A stretch of DNA of 64,000 nucleotides from Alcaligenes sp. SORT26. Lineage in GTDB: Bacteria > Pseudomonadota > Gammaproteobacteria > Burkholderiales > Burkholderiaceae_B. The DNA lies in assembly GCF_017377875.1 (NCBI RefSeq), contig NZ_CP070975.1, forward strand, positions 1,426,001-1,490,000, written 5' to 3'. The translations under genes were made by a program, and so were the position numbers. Positions 37,490 to 46,106 of this stretch are shown piece after piece; position 1 is the stretch's first letter; every line of letters starts with the position of its first letter. A model generated the notes under the pieces. That model made no database searches, was not told the DNA's origin, and worked only from the letters and a program-made list of their open reading frames with translations.

Positions 37490-37981
37490 TTATGGCCGTA
37501 CGGCTGTCACCTCCAGCTCGACCAGCCAACCTGGGTTCACCAGAGCCTGGACCACCATGGCAGATCGCACCGGCAGATTTGGCTGGTCCTTGGTACCAAA
37601 GTACTTGGAGTAACCTGCCATGAAACCATCAAAATCCAGTTTTCCACCCTCTGGAGCAACCAGGAAAGCCTGCATCTTGATAATGTCCCCGACCGACATC
37701 CCCATGCCTTCCAACTGAGCCTTGATCTGCTCCATGATGGACTCGGTTTGCTGCTGCATGGTGCCATAAGCAGCGGCACTAGCCGCATCGGCCGACTTGT
37801 CTCGTACGGCCGGGACAGTGCCGCTTAAATAGACCGTGGTTTTACCGGCGGGCACTTCCACCGCCGTCAGAATCGGGAAATCCGAATTGGGAATAGGATG
37901 GCGCTTTACATCCTGCGCCAGCGCCGGGGCAGCCAAACTACTGATAAGTGCAGCACCAGCAAGCATCTTCACGACATTCAT
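37490..37981 (-). CDS. RidA/YjgF family protein with signal peptide
   Basis: A 163-residue protein. A signal peptide (MNVVKMLAGAALISSLAAPALA, cut near 22) precedes a RidA-like domain with the final motif NLPVRSAMVVQALVNPGWLVELEVTAVR; the Arg in PVRSAM corresponds to the RidA imine-deaminase arginine, but the rest of the active site is not certain. RidA proteins are normally cytosolic and destroy enamine/imine intermediates; a periplasmic version implies a different job. It stands alone between fosA and argO. Confidence 0.85.
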   Translation of the reverse strand: MNVVKMLAGAALISSLAAPALAQDVKRHPIPNSDFPILTAVEVPAGKTTVYLSGTVPAVRDKSADAASAAAYGTMQQQTESIMEQIKAQLEGMGMSVGDIIKMQAFLVAPEGGKLDFDGFMAGYSKYFGTKDQPNLPVRSAMVVQALVNPGWLVELEVTAVRP

Positions 37982-38186
37982 CGTTCTCTCCTGATTGAAG
38001 GTTCAAAAATCAAGACTTCATTAGGTTTACGCTCTTCCCTGAGTCTATTTAATTTCAGAAACCGGCTCACCGTTCAATCCGTTATCTTTTGATTCAAAAA
38101 ACCTGGCTCGCTGCGCACCACAGTACAGATCACCGTTCACTGTCGGTGTGGGCTGTTCAGGCACAAAATGCAGGTGAAAATACGGT

Positions 38187-38804
38187 TTAGTGCAAAGGCC
38201 GCATCAAGAGCAACGCACACAAGGCCAACATGAAAACCGCAATACTGCCATCCAGCACCCGCCATGCCAGAGGCTGACGAAAAACGGGTTGTAGCAGCCG
38301 GGCACCATAGCCTAAAGCCAGGAACCAGGTCGCACTGGCGATACAGGCTCCCAAGGCAAACGCCCACTGCAATTGGCCGGGATAAGGCGTAGACAAGCTA
38401 CCCAACAGCACCATCGTGTCCAAATACACATGGGGATTTAAAAGGGTGAAAGCCAAACAAGTCAGGACAATACGACGGCGCTTACGCTCGCTCCCCTGCC
38501 CTGCCAGCAAACTGCCTTTGCCCGTCCAGGCCCGTTGCGCGGCCAGCAGCCCATACCAGGCCAGAAACGCAGCACCACCAAAACGTAGCACTTGTAGCAA
38601 ACCTGGCCATTCGCGCACCAGGGTGCCGATACCGGCTACCCCACACAGGATCAACACAATATCGGCCAGCGCACAGATGCCTACCACCAAGCCCACATGA
38701 CTACGCTCCAGGCCCTGTCGCAACACAAATGCATTTTGCGTGCCAATGGCCATGATCAAGCCTGCACCCGTCAGAAAGCCAGTTGCGACAACGGAGAAGA
38801 ACAT
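38187..38804 (-). CDS. argO: LysE/ArgO family amino acid exporter
   Basis: A 205-residue permease with about six membrane helices. The N-terminal GFLTGAGLIMAIGTQNAFVLRQG and the central FTLLNPHVYLDTMVLLGS match the LysE/ArgO group, which exports arginine and/or lysine. It is divergent from an ArgP-type LysR regulator with a 110-base gap, exactly the gene pair known to control basic amino acid export in proteobacteria. Confidence 0.93.
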   Translation of the reverse strand: MFFSVVATGFLTGAGLIMAIGTQNAFVLRQGLERSHVGLVVGICALADIVLILCGVAGIGTLVREWPGLLQVLRFGGAAFLAWYGLLAAQRAWTGKGSLLAGQGSERKRRRIVLTCLAFTLLNPHVYLDTMVLLGSLSTPYPGQLQWAFALGACIASATWFLALGYGARLLQPVFRQPLAWRVLDGSIAVFMLALCALLLMRPLH

Positions 38805-38856
38805 GCCATCTACCCACGAAATTTGAAAACTGCGCTATGGTGCGGTCATTTACGGA

Positions 38857-38900
38857 TTAAGAAAAGCTAATTATTCTTTATCAAGTTAAGAACAGCTAAT
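38857..38900 (+). promoter_or_regulatory. Direct repeats in the argO-argP intergenic region
   Basis: TTAAGAAAAGCTAAT (38857-38871) and TTAAGAACAGCTAAT (38886-38900), 15 bases with one mismatch, spaced 29 bases start to start. Position between divergent argO and argP makes them probable ArgP-binding or promoter elements. Confidence 0.55.
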
Positions 38901-38914
38901 CAAACAGGCAAATC

Positions 38915-39814
38915 ATGGATCTGCTGAATCCACAGCTAAGAGCATTTACAGCCGTCCTGGAAGAAGGCAGTTTTGAAGCAGCCGCACGCACGCTCTACAT
39001 CACAAGCTCGGCCGTCTCACAACGGATCAAAGCGCTGGAAGACAGATTGGGGCAAGTACTGGTTCTGCGCCAACCGCCTTGCCGCCCGACACCCGCAGGG
39101 GAGCGGCTGCTACGTCGCGTACGCCCCATGCAAGTGCTGGAAGCGGAGGCACTGGCGGACTTTCTGCCAGAAAAAAATGGGCCTCGCCGACCTATTACGA
39201 TTGCAGTCAATAGCGACTCTCTGGACACCTGGTTTCTGGCTGCCTTGGCCAAACTGAGCCAGGATCACGGCTACTTGTTTGATGTGCGCGTGGACGACCA
39301 GGACCACACACTGGAGCTGATACGCAATGGTTCCGTGCTGGGAGCCGTCACCGCCGAACCCACGCCCTTGCAAGGTTGCGAGGTCCAGGACCTGGGCATC
39401 ATGCGCTATCAGGCCATTGCCTCCCCGGCATTTGTCGCCCGTCACTTTTCCTTGGGAGTGAATGCCAAGACCCTGGATCACGCTCCCATGATCGTCTTTA
39501 ATCGCAAGGATGAATTGCAGTGGCGTTTTATACGTCAGATCACGCCAAGAACGATGGCTCCGCCGATTCACTACTTGCCCACCTCAACCGGCTTTGTGAA
39601 GGCGGCGGCATTAGGGCTAGGCTGGTGTCTGGCCCCGGAGACCCTGGTGAATGAGGCCTTGGCGGCGAAGGAGCTAGCATTGATCGCCCCCGGTCTTTGT
39701 CTGGATGTCCCCCTGTATTGGCAGCATGCCGCGATTCGATCCAGCACCTTGAAAAACATGAGTACGGCACTACAACAGGCGGCCAGCACCTCTTTGCGTT
39801 CAGCTCAGAACTAA
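38915..39814 (+). CDS. argP: LysR family regulator ArgP (IciA)
   Basis: A 299-residue LysR regulator opening MDLLNPQLRAFTAVLEEGSFEAAARTLYITSSAVSQRIKALEDRLGQVLVLRQPPCRPTPAG, the characteristic ArgP/IciA start; the effector domain binds lysine or arginine in the known family members. It is divergent from argO, which it should activate in response to basic amino acids. Ends before a short AT-rich gap convergent with the MocR gene. Confidence 0.92.
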   Translation: MDLLNPQLRAFTAVLEEGSFEAAARTLYITSSAVSQRIKALEDRLGQVLVLRQPPCRPTPAGERLLRRVRPMQVLEAEALADFLPEKNGPRRPITIAVNSDSLDTWFLAALAKLSQDHGYLFDVRVDDQDHTLELIRNGSVLGAVTAEPTPLQGCEVQDLGIMRYQAIASPAFVARHFSLGVNAKTLDHAPMIVFNRKDELQWRFIRQITPRTMAPPIHYLPTSTGFVKAAALGLGWCLAPETLVNEALAAKELALIAPGLCLDVPLYWQHAAIRSSTLKNMSTALQQAASTSLRSAQN

Positions 39815-39930
39815 TCCGTTTTCTCCTGCTTTTTGCTGATTTTTCAGGCTTCAACAGGCAGGCTTTGAGATACCGATGAGCACATTGCATCCGTGCCCTA
39901 TCAGCTCAACTTTTTAAGCAAGCAACACGG

Positions 39931-41448
39931 TCAACTAGCGTCAGATTTCTTCTTCGATTTATGGGCTTGAGCCAGCTCGGCAATAATGCGCGCCAGCTTT
40001 TTAGCAGCCTTTGTCATTTGCTCCGGACTAAACGCACTCAAGCCTAAAATCAGCCCTGGCCTCCCATCACCAGCCTTGTACATGGTGGACACTGGACGCA
40101 CTGCCACGCCCTCTTTCAAGGCTCGTTGAGCCACCGCCACATCATCAATATGCTCAGCCAGCCACAGCACAGAATGCATGCCCTGATCGCAGGGCTGCAA
40201 GCGTGCCAATTCGCCCGGCAGGACCGCGCTGACAATCTCAAAAAGGTGATTGCGACATTGGGTATAGATCCCGCGCATGCGTCGGATATGACGCTCCAGA
40301 TGCCCCTCTGAAATAAAGCTGGCCAACACGTGCTGATCTGCACTGGGCGGGTGTCGATCCAGCAAGATACGCGCCCCGCAAAAGGCCTTGACCAACTGCG
40401 GCGGCACAATCGCATAAGCAAGGCGCAAAGACGGAAAAAGCACCTTGCTAAAGGTCCCCAGATAAATCACCCGCTCCGGGTCCAAACCCTGCAAGGAAGG
40501 AAAGGGATGACCGGAATAGCGGAACTCGCTGTCGTAATCATCCTCGACAATCCAGGCGGATTTGGCACGTGCCCAGGCCAGCAAGGCATTACGTCGCGCC
40601 ATGCTCATGGGCATACCTAAAGGGTATTGATGCGAGGGAGTCACAAAGGCCACTCGCGCATCCGCTTTCACGCGTATCCCCGCCTCTACATCCAGGCCCT
40701 CCTCATCCACGGGGACACGAACCATACGATCCGGTGCACCTACCGTATTCAAAATAGCGGTGATACCCGGATAAGCCGGATTCTCTACCCAGGCAAAATC
40801 CTCTCGGCCCATCAAGATCAGGCAAGCCAGAAACAGGCCTTGCTGAGTGCCTGTCGTCACAATCACCTGTTCTGCTTCGCAACGGACCGAGCGGGAGCGT
40901 CTTACATACTCCGCAATGGCTTCCCGTAACGGCAAAGCACCTTGCGGATCTCCATAACCTCCCGGCGCCCCCAGACCATGAGATCGCAGGCGATTCCCCA
41001 AACGTCGCCACACCGGTCCAGGCGAAGCAGCGCCAAGCGGAATCGACACGGCAAAAGGCACAGGGGGCAGCGGCTCAAATTGTGCGGCCACGGCATTGAA
41101 TGGCTCGGCAGAGGGTGGCGACGGTTGGGTGGCAAGGGCCACGTTGCGGTGTTTGGTGGACCGAGCTTCAGAGCTGCTCAGTGCATGAGCAATGTACGTG
41201 CCTACGCCCGGAGAAGACTCCAGAAAACCTTCAGCAATCAGTTGCTCGAACGCCTCCACCACCGTTCCCCGCGCAACCCCCAGCGAACTGGCCAAGGCGC
41301 GGGTAGAGGGCAAGGCATCACCCGCTTTAAGTGCACCACCTTTAATCGCCTCACGCAGTTTCTGAGCCAATTGCCGCCCTAAAGAACCGGCACTGCGGTC
41401 CAGCTCGCCAAGGGATGGAATCTTCGGGTTAAGGGCCGTTCGGGACAT
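39931..41448 (-). CDS. MocR/GabR-type GntR-HTH-aminotransferase regulator
   Basis: A 505-residue fusion: GntR winged HTH (about 20-90, LAQKLREAIKGGALKAGDALPSTRALASSLGVARGTVVEAFEQLIAEG) joined to a fold-type I aminotransferase domain (about 130-490) with the PLP region VTTGTQQGLFLACLILMGREDFAWVENPAYPG, VEDDYDSEFRYSG and the Lys in YLGTFSKVLFPSLRLAY. Such proteins use PLP as cofactor for sensing. It is divergent from the PaiB-like gene (105-base gap) and may control it or a PLP/amine pathway. ATG 41448 is chosen over an upstream start at 41520. Confidence 0.92.
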   Translation of the reverse strand: MSRTALNPKIPSLGELDRSAGSLGRQLAQKLREAIKGGALKAGDALPSTRALASSLGVARGTVVEAFEQLIAEGFLESSPGVGTYIAHALSSSEARSTKHRNVALATQPSPPSAEPFNAVAAQFEPLPPVPFAVSIPLGAASPGPVWRRLGNRLRSHGLGAPGGYGDPQGALPLREAIAEYVRRSRSVRCEAEQVIVTTGTQQGLFLACLILMGREDFAWVENPAYPGITAILNTVGAPDRMVRVPVDEEGLDVEAGIRVKADARVAFVTPSHQYPLGMPMSMARRNALLAWARAKSAWIVEDDYDSEFRYSGHPFPSLQGLDPERVIYLGTFSKVLFPSLRLAYAIVPPQLVKAFCGARILLDRHPPSADQHVLASFISEGHLERHIRRMRGIYTQCRNHLFEIVSAVLPGELARLQPCDQGMHSVLWLAEHIDDVAVAQRALKEGVAVRPVSTMYKAGDGRPGLILGLSAFSPEQMTKAAKKLARIIAELAQAHKSKKKSDAS

Positions 41449-41553
41449 GCTTGTGGTCCATAAAAATAGCGGCAAACTGGTACAAGTCAGTAAACCAGAA
41501 TAGACCAATAATAGACACATCGAAGCTGAACCCCAAGCCCTTCAAAGAGAACG
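41449..41553. promoter_or_regulatory. Divergent promoter region with nested repeats, MocR/PaiB
   Basis: Contains TGGTC (41454-41458) and GACCA (41503-41507) as well as CTGGT (41477-41481) and ACCAG (41494-41498); on the minus strand TTGGTCTA and CTGGTTTA form a direct repeat 10 bases apart. MocR regulators usually bind paired direct repeats, so this is a likely operator. Confidence 0.4.
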
Positions 41554-42207
41554 ATGTATATTCCCGCCCACTTCAATGAATCCAGACCTGAGCAACTGCA
41601 CGAGCTGATCGCCCAACATCCTTTGGGCATTCTGATTGCCCATGGCAAAAGCGGCTTGAGCGCCAATCACCTGCCCTTCATGCTGCACCCCAAAGAGGGC
41701 GAGCAAGGCGTCTTGCACTGCCACGTCGCCAGAAATAATCCCGTCTGGCAGGACATCGACAATGGGGATGAAGTGATGGTGATTTTTCGGGCCGGGGACG
41801 CCTATATCTCCCCACAATGGTTTCCGAGCAAGCACGAAACCCACAAGCAGGTTCCGTCCTGGAACTACATCGTGGCCCACGCCTATGGACGGGTGACGAT
41901 ACGCGATGAGGAGCGCTATGTTCGCGGTGCCGTGGCACGGTTGACTCGCATCCACGAAGCCAGTCAGCCTGTGCCCTGGAAAATGACGGATGGGCCCAAA
42001 GACTATATCGATGCCATGCTCAAAGCCATTGTCGGGATTGAAATTGAAATCACGCGACTAATTGGCAAGACCAAACTGAGTCAGAATAAAGAGGCTCGGG
42101 ATGTGGAGGCGGCATCAGCAGCGTTAATCAGCCAAGGTGATCATTTCATTGGCAATGCGATGCAGACGGCGGCAGCAGACAAACGGGCACAAGAAGCCGA
42201 GAAATAA
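41554..42207 (+). CDS. PaiB-like FMN-binding negative transcriptional regulator
   Basis: A 217-residue split-barrel flavin-binding protein of the PaiB/transcriptional regulator family: MYIPAHFNE, HPLGILIAHGKSGLSANHLPFML, GDEVMVIFRAGDAYISPQWF and WNYIVAHAYGRV are the family landmarks. PaiB of Bacillus was described as a regulator of protease and sporulation genes, but the family fold is that of FMN-binding oxidoreductases. In many proteobacteria it stands next to a MocR gene, as it does here. Confidence 0.9.
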   Translation: MYIPAHFNESRPEQLHELIAQHPLGILIAHGKSGLSANHLPFMLHPKEGEQGVLHCHVARNNPVWQDIDNGDEVMVIFRAGDAYISPQWFPSKHETHKQVPSWNYIVAHAYGRVTIRDEERYVRGAVARLTRIHEASQPVPWKMTDGPKDYIDAMLKAIVGIEIEITRLIGKTKLSQNKEARDVEAASAALISQGDHFIGNAMQTAAADKRAQEAEK

Positions 42208-42336
42208 ACAAGGTGACGGGCCCGCGGCAAGGCATCAGCCCTGCCCGATCTGACTATCCCCTTCTTGCTACTTATAATGTGACATCGTGCACCGAGACAC
42301 CCTCCCCCTTCTCCGGTGCATCACAAGGTCAAGAAT

Positions 42337-42801
42337 ATGAGAAGTGATAGTCGGCTCTCCCGCATGCTGCATGTTTTGCTGCACATGGCCAGGCACGATC
42401 AGCCATTTACCTCCGAGCAAATCGCCACCATGCTCAGCACCAATCCCGTGGTCGTCCGACGCACCATGGCGGGCTTGCGCAAGGCAGGCTACGTGCGCTC
42501 CGAAAAAGGCCACGGGGGCGGCTGGACACTAAGCTGTGATCTAAAAGAAGTCACGCTGCTGGACATACACAAAGCGGTTGGGGGACCGCACATCTTCTTT
42601 ATCGGCCACGAGAACGAGAACCTAAGCTGCGGTGTCGCCAAAGTGGTCAACGCCGCCTTGGGCGATGTGCTCAAGGAAGCGGAGGCCCTGGTCATGCAAA
42701 GGCTGGAAGCCATTCCCTTGGCAGAGCTGCTGGCCGAGTTTGAGCAACTCCATGAGGCAGAAAGGCGTTACGCCGTGCTGAACACAGCGCAACACACCTA
42801 G
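42337..42801 (+). CDS. Rrf2 family transcriptional regulator
   Basis: A 154-residue winged-HTH protein: MRSDSRLSRMLHVLLHMARHDQPFTSEQIATMLSTNPVVVRRTMAGLRKAGYVRSEKGHGGGWTL. Only isolated cysteines are present (near LSCDL and LSCGV), not the three-Cys [2Fe-2S] cluster motif of IscR/NsrR, so a redox cluster is unlikely; it resembles the YwnA-like subgroup. ATG 42337 is preferred over GTG 42316. It is convergent with the GST gene 10 bases downstream. Confidence 0.88.
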   Translation: MRSDSRLSRMLHVLLHMARHDQPFTSEQIATMLSTNPVVVRRTMAGLRKAGYVRSEKGHGGGWTLSCDLKEVTLLDIHKAVGGPHIFFIGHENENLSCGVAKVVNAALGDVLKEAEALVMQRLEAIPLAELLAEFEQLHEAERRYAVLNTAQHT

Positions 42802-42811
42802 AGAATGTCGC

Positions 42812-43435
42812 TCAGGCGGCGGCCTCGGCCACCGCCTTGCGCACAGCTTCACGTGCCCCTACCCGCTCCAGATAGGCACTGAGTTTGGGGAATTGGCTCA
42901 TATCAACCGAATCGCCTTCCAGCCAGCCACCGACGGTATACAGGTACGCATCGGCCACGCTGAACTGCTCGCCCAGCACCCAGGGACCGGTAATCAGGGA
43001 TTCCAGATACGCCGCACAAGCCCTCATGTTTTGCGGCACCTTGGCCCGCATGGCCTCTTCCGCAGCAGGATCATCTGCCCAACGGGAACCACGACGCTTG
43101 TGCGCGTGAGCCACATGCACGGTGGATGCCAGATAGCTGTGCAGCTCCTGCATACGGGCGAACGCAAAAGGGTCATTCAAAGGAGCCAGCTTGGCAGCCG
43201 GAAAGCTCTGGGCCACAAAAGCCAGCAAAGCCGGGGTTTCCGTCAAAGCACCCTGCTCTGTCACCAGCGCCGGAACACGCCCCTTGGGATTGACGCACAG
43301 AAACTCCGGGCTTTGCTGTTGATTCGCACCAAAATCCAGCTTGACCACATCAAAGTCAGCCCCTGCTTCATGCAGTGCAATATGAGTTGCAAGCGCGCAG
43401 GTTCCTGGCGCGGAATAGAACACCCAACGAGACAT
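42812..43435 (-). CDS. Glutathione S-transferase
   Basis: A 207-residue cytosolic GST, beta-like class: N-terminal thioredoxin domain (1-80) with SRWVFYSAPGTCALATHIALHEAG, where Cys13 takes the place of the catalytic Cys of bacterial beta GST, the cis-Pro motif NPKGRVPALV and the glutathione-binding TETPALLAFV; then an all-helical domain with the N-capping VADAYLY. The start ATG 43435 follows a GGAG element; the longer frame is not GST-like. Substrate unknown. Confidence 0.92.
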   Translation of the reverse strand: MSRWVFYSAPGTCALATHIALHEAGADFDVVKLDFGANQQQSPEFLCVNPKGRVPALVTEQGALTETPALLAFVAQSFPAAKLAPLNDPFAFARMQELHSYLASTVHVAHAHKRRGSRWADDPAAEEAMRAKVPQNMRACAAYLESLITGPWVLGEQFSVADAYLYTVGGWLEGDSVDMSQFPKLSAYLERVGAREAVRKAVAEAAA

Positions 43436-43500
43436 GTCGATCTCCTTTTGTCCATAAAACGAAGGGATCATTATGACGCTGAAGTGGTGTTGGGCAAGCA

Positions 43501-43540
43501 AAAAACAAAAAACCCAACAGCCGTTAAGCTGTTGGGTTTC
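43501..43540 (-). terminator. Terminator of the tmRNA gene
   Basis: Stem AACCCAACAGC (43511-43521) / GCTGTTGGGTT with loop CGTTAA; leftward the T-run TTTTGTTTTT follows. It lies 13 bases beyond the CCA end of the tmRNA. Confidence 0.85.
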
Positions 43541-43551
43541 TTGGGATTTCT

Positions 43552-43913
43552 TGGTGGAGTCGGGGGGAATTGAACCCCCGTCCGCAAGCCGTCCACAGAC
43601 AGTTCTACATGTGTAGTCAATTAATTTTAAGTTTTAACCTTGGACTGTGCCAATTGACAGGCCTTTCCTTGGCGATCCACTAAGTTTTAGAACCGGACTA
43701 CGTGGCACAGGCCGATTCGATTCTTTGTAAATAACACTGCTGTAGGTTGCCCTACCTAACCCAAAGACAAATTAGTGCAGTGGCCCAGCCTTAAGCGGCT
43801 AGAGCGAAACGCTCGTCGTTGGCGTTTATAGTTTTCCAGTGGATTTACGAGCGTACTGGTGCTCGACACGCCCTGTGCTGCTTCTTGACCCACGTCGAAG
43901 CCATGTCGACCCC
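43552..43913 (-). ncRNA. ssrA: Transfer-messenger RNA
   Basis: About 362 bases. The 5' end GGGGTCG (from 43913) pairs with CGACTCC next to the encoded 3' CCA (43552-43554), forming the alanine-type acceptor stem; TTCAATTCCCCCC is the T-arm. The tag reading frame on the minus strand (43823 back to 43791) encodes ANDERFALAA followed by TAA, and the resume codon GCC follows AACTATAAAC. tmRNA rescues stalled ribosomes with SmpB. The tag ends in LAA, as recognised by ClpXP. Confidence 0.97.
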
Positions 43914-43919
43914 ATGTGG

Positions 43920-43947
43920 ATTAGCAACCATATCACACTGGCTACAA
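43920..43947 (-). promoter_or_regulatory. Predicted promoter of ssrA
   Basis: Leftward -35 TTGTAG (43947-43942) and -10 GCTAAT (43925-43920), 16 bases apart, ending 7 bases before the first base of the mature tmRNA. Confidence 0.6.
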
Positions 43948-43964
43948 AATGTATAGCTCGTGGT

Positions 43965-43984
43965 GCTAGAATAACCCTCTTCCG
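43965..43984 (+). promoter_or_regulatory. Extended -10 promoter element ahead of sstT
   Basis: TGC immediately before TAGAAT (43967-43972) gives an extended -10 motif; a -35 is poor. The start of transcription would be near 43979, a few bases before the hairpin below. Divergent from the ssrA promoter. Confidence 0.35.
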
Positions 43985-44017
43985 CGCTCTGGCTGAGTCC
44001 TCGCCAGAGCGTTTTTT
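43985..44017 (+). terminator. Intrinsic terminator (attenuator candidate) in the sstT leader
   Basis: Perfect 9-base arms CGCTCTGGC (43985-43993) and GCCAGAGCG (44003-44011), loop TGAGTCCTC, then TTTTTT. It points toward sstT, whose start codon is 42 bases further on, and no gene lies in between or upstream in this direction. Confidence 0.7.
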
Positions 44018-44058
44018 CACGTACTTCACACCTACCCTTTTGTCTGGAGTCGCTTTTC

Positions 44059-45285
44059 ATGGCCCATCCCGCCAATCAAGCCAGAGGCCCATTAGGCTTT
44101 ATCCTGCATGGCAGTCTTGTTACTCAAATTGTGATCGGTTTGATCGCCGGTATTTTGCTGGGGCGCTTTGCTCCTGATGCCGCACACTCGATCGCCCTGC
44201 TTGGTCAATTGTTTGTCTCTGCCTTGAAGTCGGTAGCGCCGATTCTGGTGTTTGTGCTGGTGATGTCTTCCATTGCCAATCAGAAAGCCCAGTCCTCCAG
44301 CCGCATGGGTCCGATTTTGCTCTTGTATGTTCTGGGCACCTTCCTGGCCGCGCTGATTGCCGTGATCGCCAGCTTTGCCTTCCCGGTCAAGCTCAAGCTG
44401 GATCTGGCCGACGCCACCCTGAACCCACCCGGCAATATCGTTGAGGTGTTGCTGGATCTGCTGACCAGCATTGTCGTCAACCCGGTTGATGCCTTGCTCA
44501 ACGCCAATTACATGGGCATTTTGGCCTGGGCTATTGCTCTGGGCCTGGCGCTGAAACACGGCTCGCAAGGTTCGCGTGACCTGCTGACCGATATGGCCAA
44601 TGCCGTCTCCTCTCTGGTGCGTCTGGTCATTCGCTTTGCGCCACTGGGGATTTTTGGTCTGGTCGCGGTCACCATTGCTGAGTCCGGCTTTGACGCACTG
44701 CACCAATACGGCTTGTTGCTGCTCGTACTGGTAGGCTGCATGCTGGTGGTAGCCTTGGTCATCAATCCCTTGATTGTGTTCGCCAAGCTGCGTCGCAACC
44801 CTTACCCGCTGGTATTCACCTGCCTGCGTGAAAGCGGTATCACAGCCTTCTTCACCCGCAGTTCGGCTGCCAACATCCCTGTGAACATGGCTTTGTGCGA
44901 ACGTCTGGGCCTGCATAAAGACACCTACTCTGTTTCTATTCCGCTGGGTGCCACGATCAATATGGCCGGTGCTGCTGTCACGATTACCGTGCTGACGCTC
45001 GCTGCAGTGCATACACTGGAAATCCCCGCTGACCTACCTACCGCTCTGCTACTGAGCCTGGTTGCTACGATTGCTGCATGCGGTGCATCTGGCGTTGCAG
45101 GTGGCTCTTTGCTGCTGATTCCACTAGCATGCAATATGTTCGGTATCTCCAACGATATTGCCATGCAGGTTGTTGGCGTAGGCTTTGTCATTGGGGTGGT
45201 GCAAGACTCGGTAGAAACAGCCTTGAACTCCTCAACCGATGTGCTGTTCACCGCTGCGGCAACACTCGAACCAGGCCGTGCCTGA
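44059..45285 (+). CDS. sstT: Serine/threonine:Na+ symporter
   Basis: A 408-residue member of the dicarboxylate/amino acid:cation symporter (DAACS) family with about eight membrane helices. SstT-specific text is seen: [63 protein letters not shown] (the Ser-rich reentrant hairpin and NMxG motif) and the end [17 protein letters not shown]. It imports serine and threonine with sodium. A ribosome binding site CTGGAG lies upstream; a terminator-like hairpin precedes it in the leader and a terminator follows it. Confidence 0.95.
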   Translation: MAHPANQARGPLGFILHGSLVTQIVIGLIAGILLGRFAPDAAHSIALLGQLFVSALKSVAPILVFVLVMSSIANQKAQSSSRMGPILLLYVLGTFLAALIAVIASFAFPVKLKLDLADATLNPPGNIVEVLLDLLTSIVVNPVDALLNANYMGILAWAIALGLALKHGSQGSRDLLTDMANAVSSLVRLVIRFAPLGIFGLVAVTIAESGFDALHQYGLLLLVLVGCMLVVALVINPLIVFAKLRRNPYPLVFTCLRESGITAFFTRSSAANIPVNMALCERLGLHKDTYSVSIPLGATINMAGAAVTITVLTLAAVHTLEIPADLPTALLLSLVATIAACGASGVAGGSLLLIPLACNMFGISNDIAMQVVGVGFVIGVVQDSVETALNSSTDVLFTAAATLEPGRA

Positions 45286-45305
45286 TTTGATACCTTGACG
45301 CACAA

Positions 45306-45336
45306 GGGGCCAGCCATTCAGGCTGGCCTTTTTTGT
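45306..45336 (+). terminator. Rho-independent terminator after sstT
   Basis: Stem GGCCAGCC / GGCTGGCC with loop ATTCA and TTTTTTG tail. Confidence 0.85.
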
Positions 45337-45443
45337 ATATAGTCCAAGCCAAACCCGATCGCATCAGCCCAGACAGCAGCCATACTGTAGCGTGCTGGCT
45401 CCGCCAGATGCTCCTGCAGCCTAGCCTTTATCAAGGAATCTTC

Positions 45444-46076
45444 GTGGATTTAGCCAGCCTTTCTCTGTATATCATTGCCGTGTCGGCCGTCACTATCATG
45501 CCGGGCCCCACCATGCTGCTTGCCTTGAACAATGGCGCACGTGGCGGCAAGCGAATTGCGGCCTGTGGTATTGCAGGTGCCGCACTCTCGGACCTGATTC
45601 TGATCGCCGCCGTGGGCTGTGGACTGGGGGCGCTACTGCTGGCTTCCGAACAGCTTTTTAGCGTGGTGAAATGGATTGGTGCAGCCTATCTGCTGTATCT
45701 GGCCTATGGGCTCTGGAATGCTCCGGTCAGCGCTATCCAGACAGAAACCTCTACAGAAAAAGTCCTGTCTGGCCGGGCCGCCTTTCTGCGCTCCTTGCTG
45801 GTCGCCTTGTCCAACCCAAAAGGCCTGCTGTTCTTCTCTGCCTTTCTGCCGCAGTTCATCCGCCCGGAAGACGCGATTGCCAGCCAGTACATTACATTGG
45901 CGCTGATTACCGCCTTTATTGATATTGCCCTGATGACGGTCTACGCCATAGGGGGCCATCACGCCATGCGACTGCTGTCGGGCCAGGCCATGCGCTGGCT
46001 GAACCGGGGCTGCGCAGGCATGCTTGCAGGCCTGGGTATTGCGCTAAGCCTGTATCGACGCAGCAACTCCAACTAA
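45444..46076 (+). CDS. LysE/RhtB family amino acid exporter
   Basis: A 210-residue permease with about six membrane helices, of the RhtB branch: DLASLSLYIIAVSAVTIMPGPTMLLALNNGARGG contains the PGP motif, and ALSNPKGLLFFSAFLPQFI the NPK/F motif. It exports homoserine lactone, threonine or other neutral amino acids in known members. GTG 45444 is chosen because an AAGGA element lies just upstream and the protein then starts like other RhtB members; an open frame extending left to 45333 is not membrane-like. Confidence 0.87.
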   Translation: MDLASLSLYIIAVSAVTIMPGPTMLLALNNGARGGKRIAACGIAGAALSDLILIAAVGCGLGALLLASEQLFSVVKWIGAAYLLYLAYGLWNAPVSAIQTETSTEKVLSGRAAFLRSLLVALSNPKGLLFFSAFLPQFIRPEDAIASQYITLALITAFIDIALMTVYAIGGHHAMRLLSGQAMRWLNRGCAGMLAGLGIALSLYRRSNSN

Positions 46077-46106
46077 GCCTGATTGTTTGCTCACCAAGGA
46101 GCCAAT

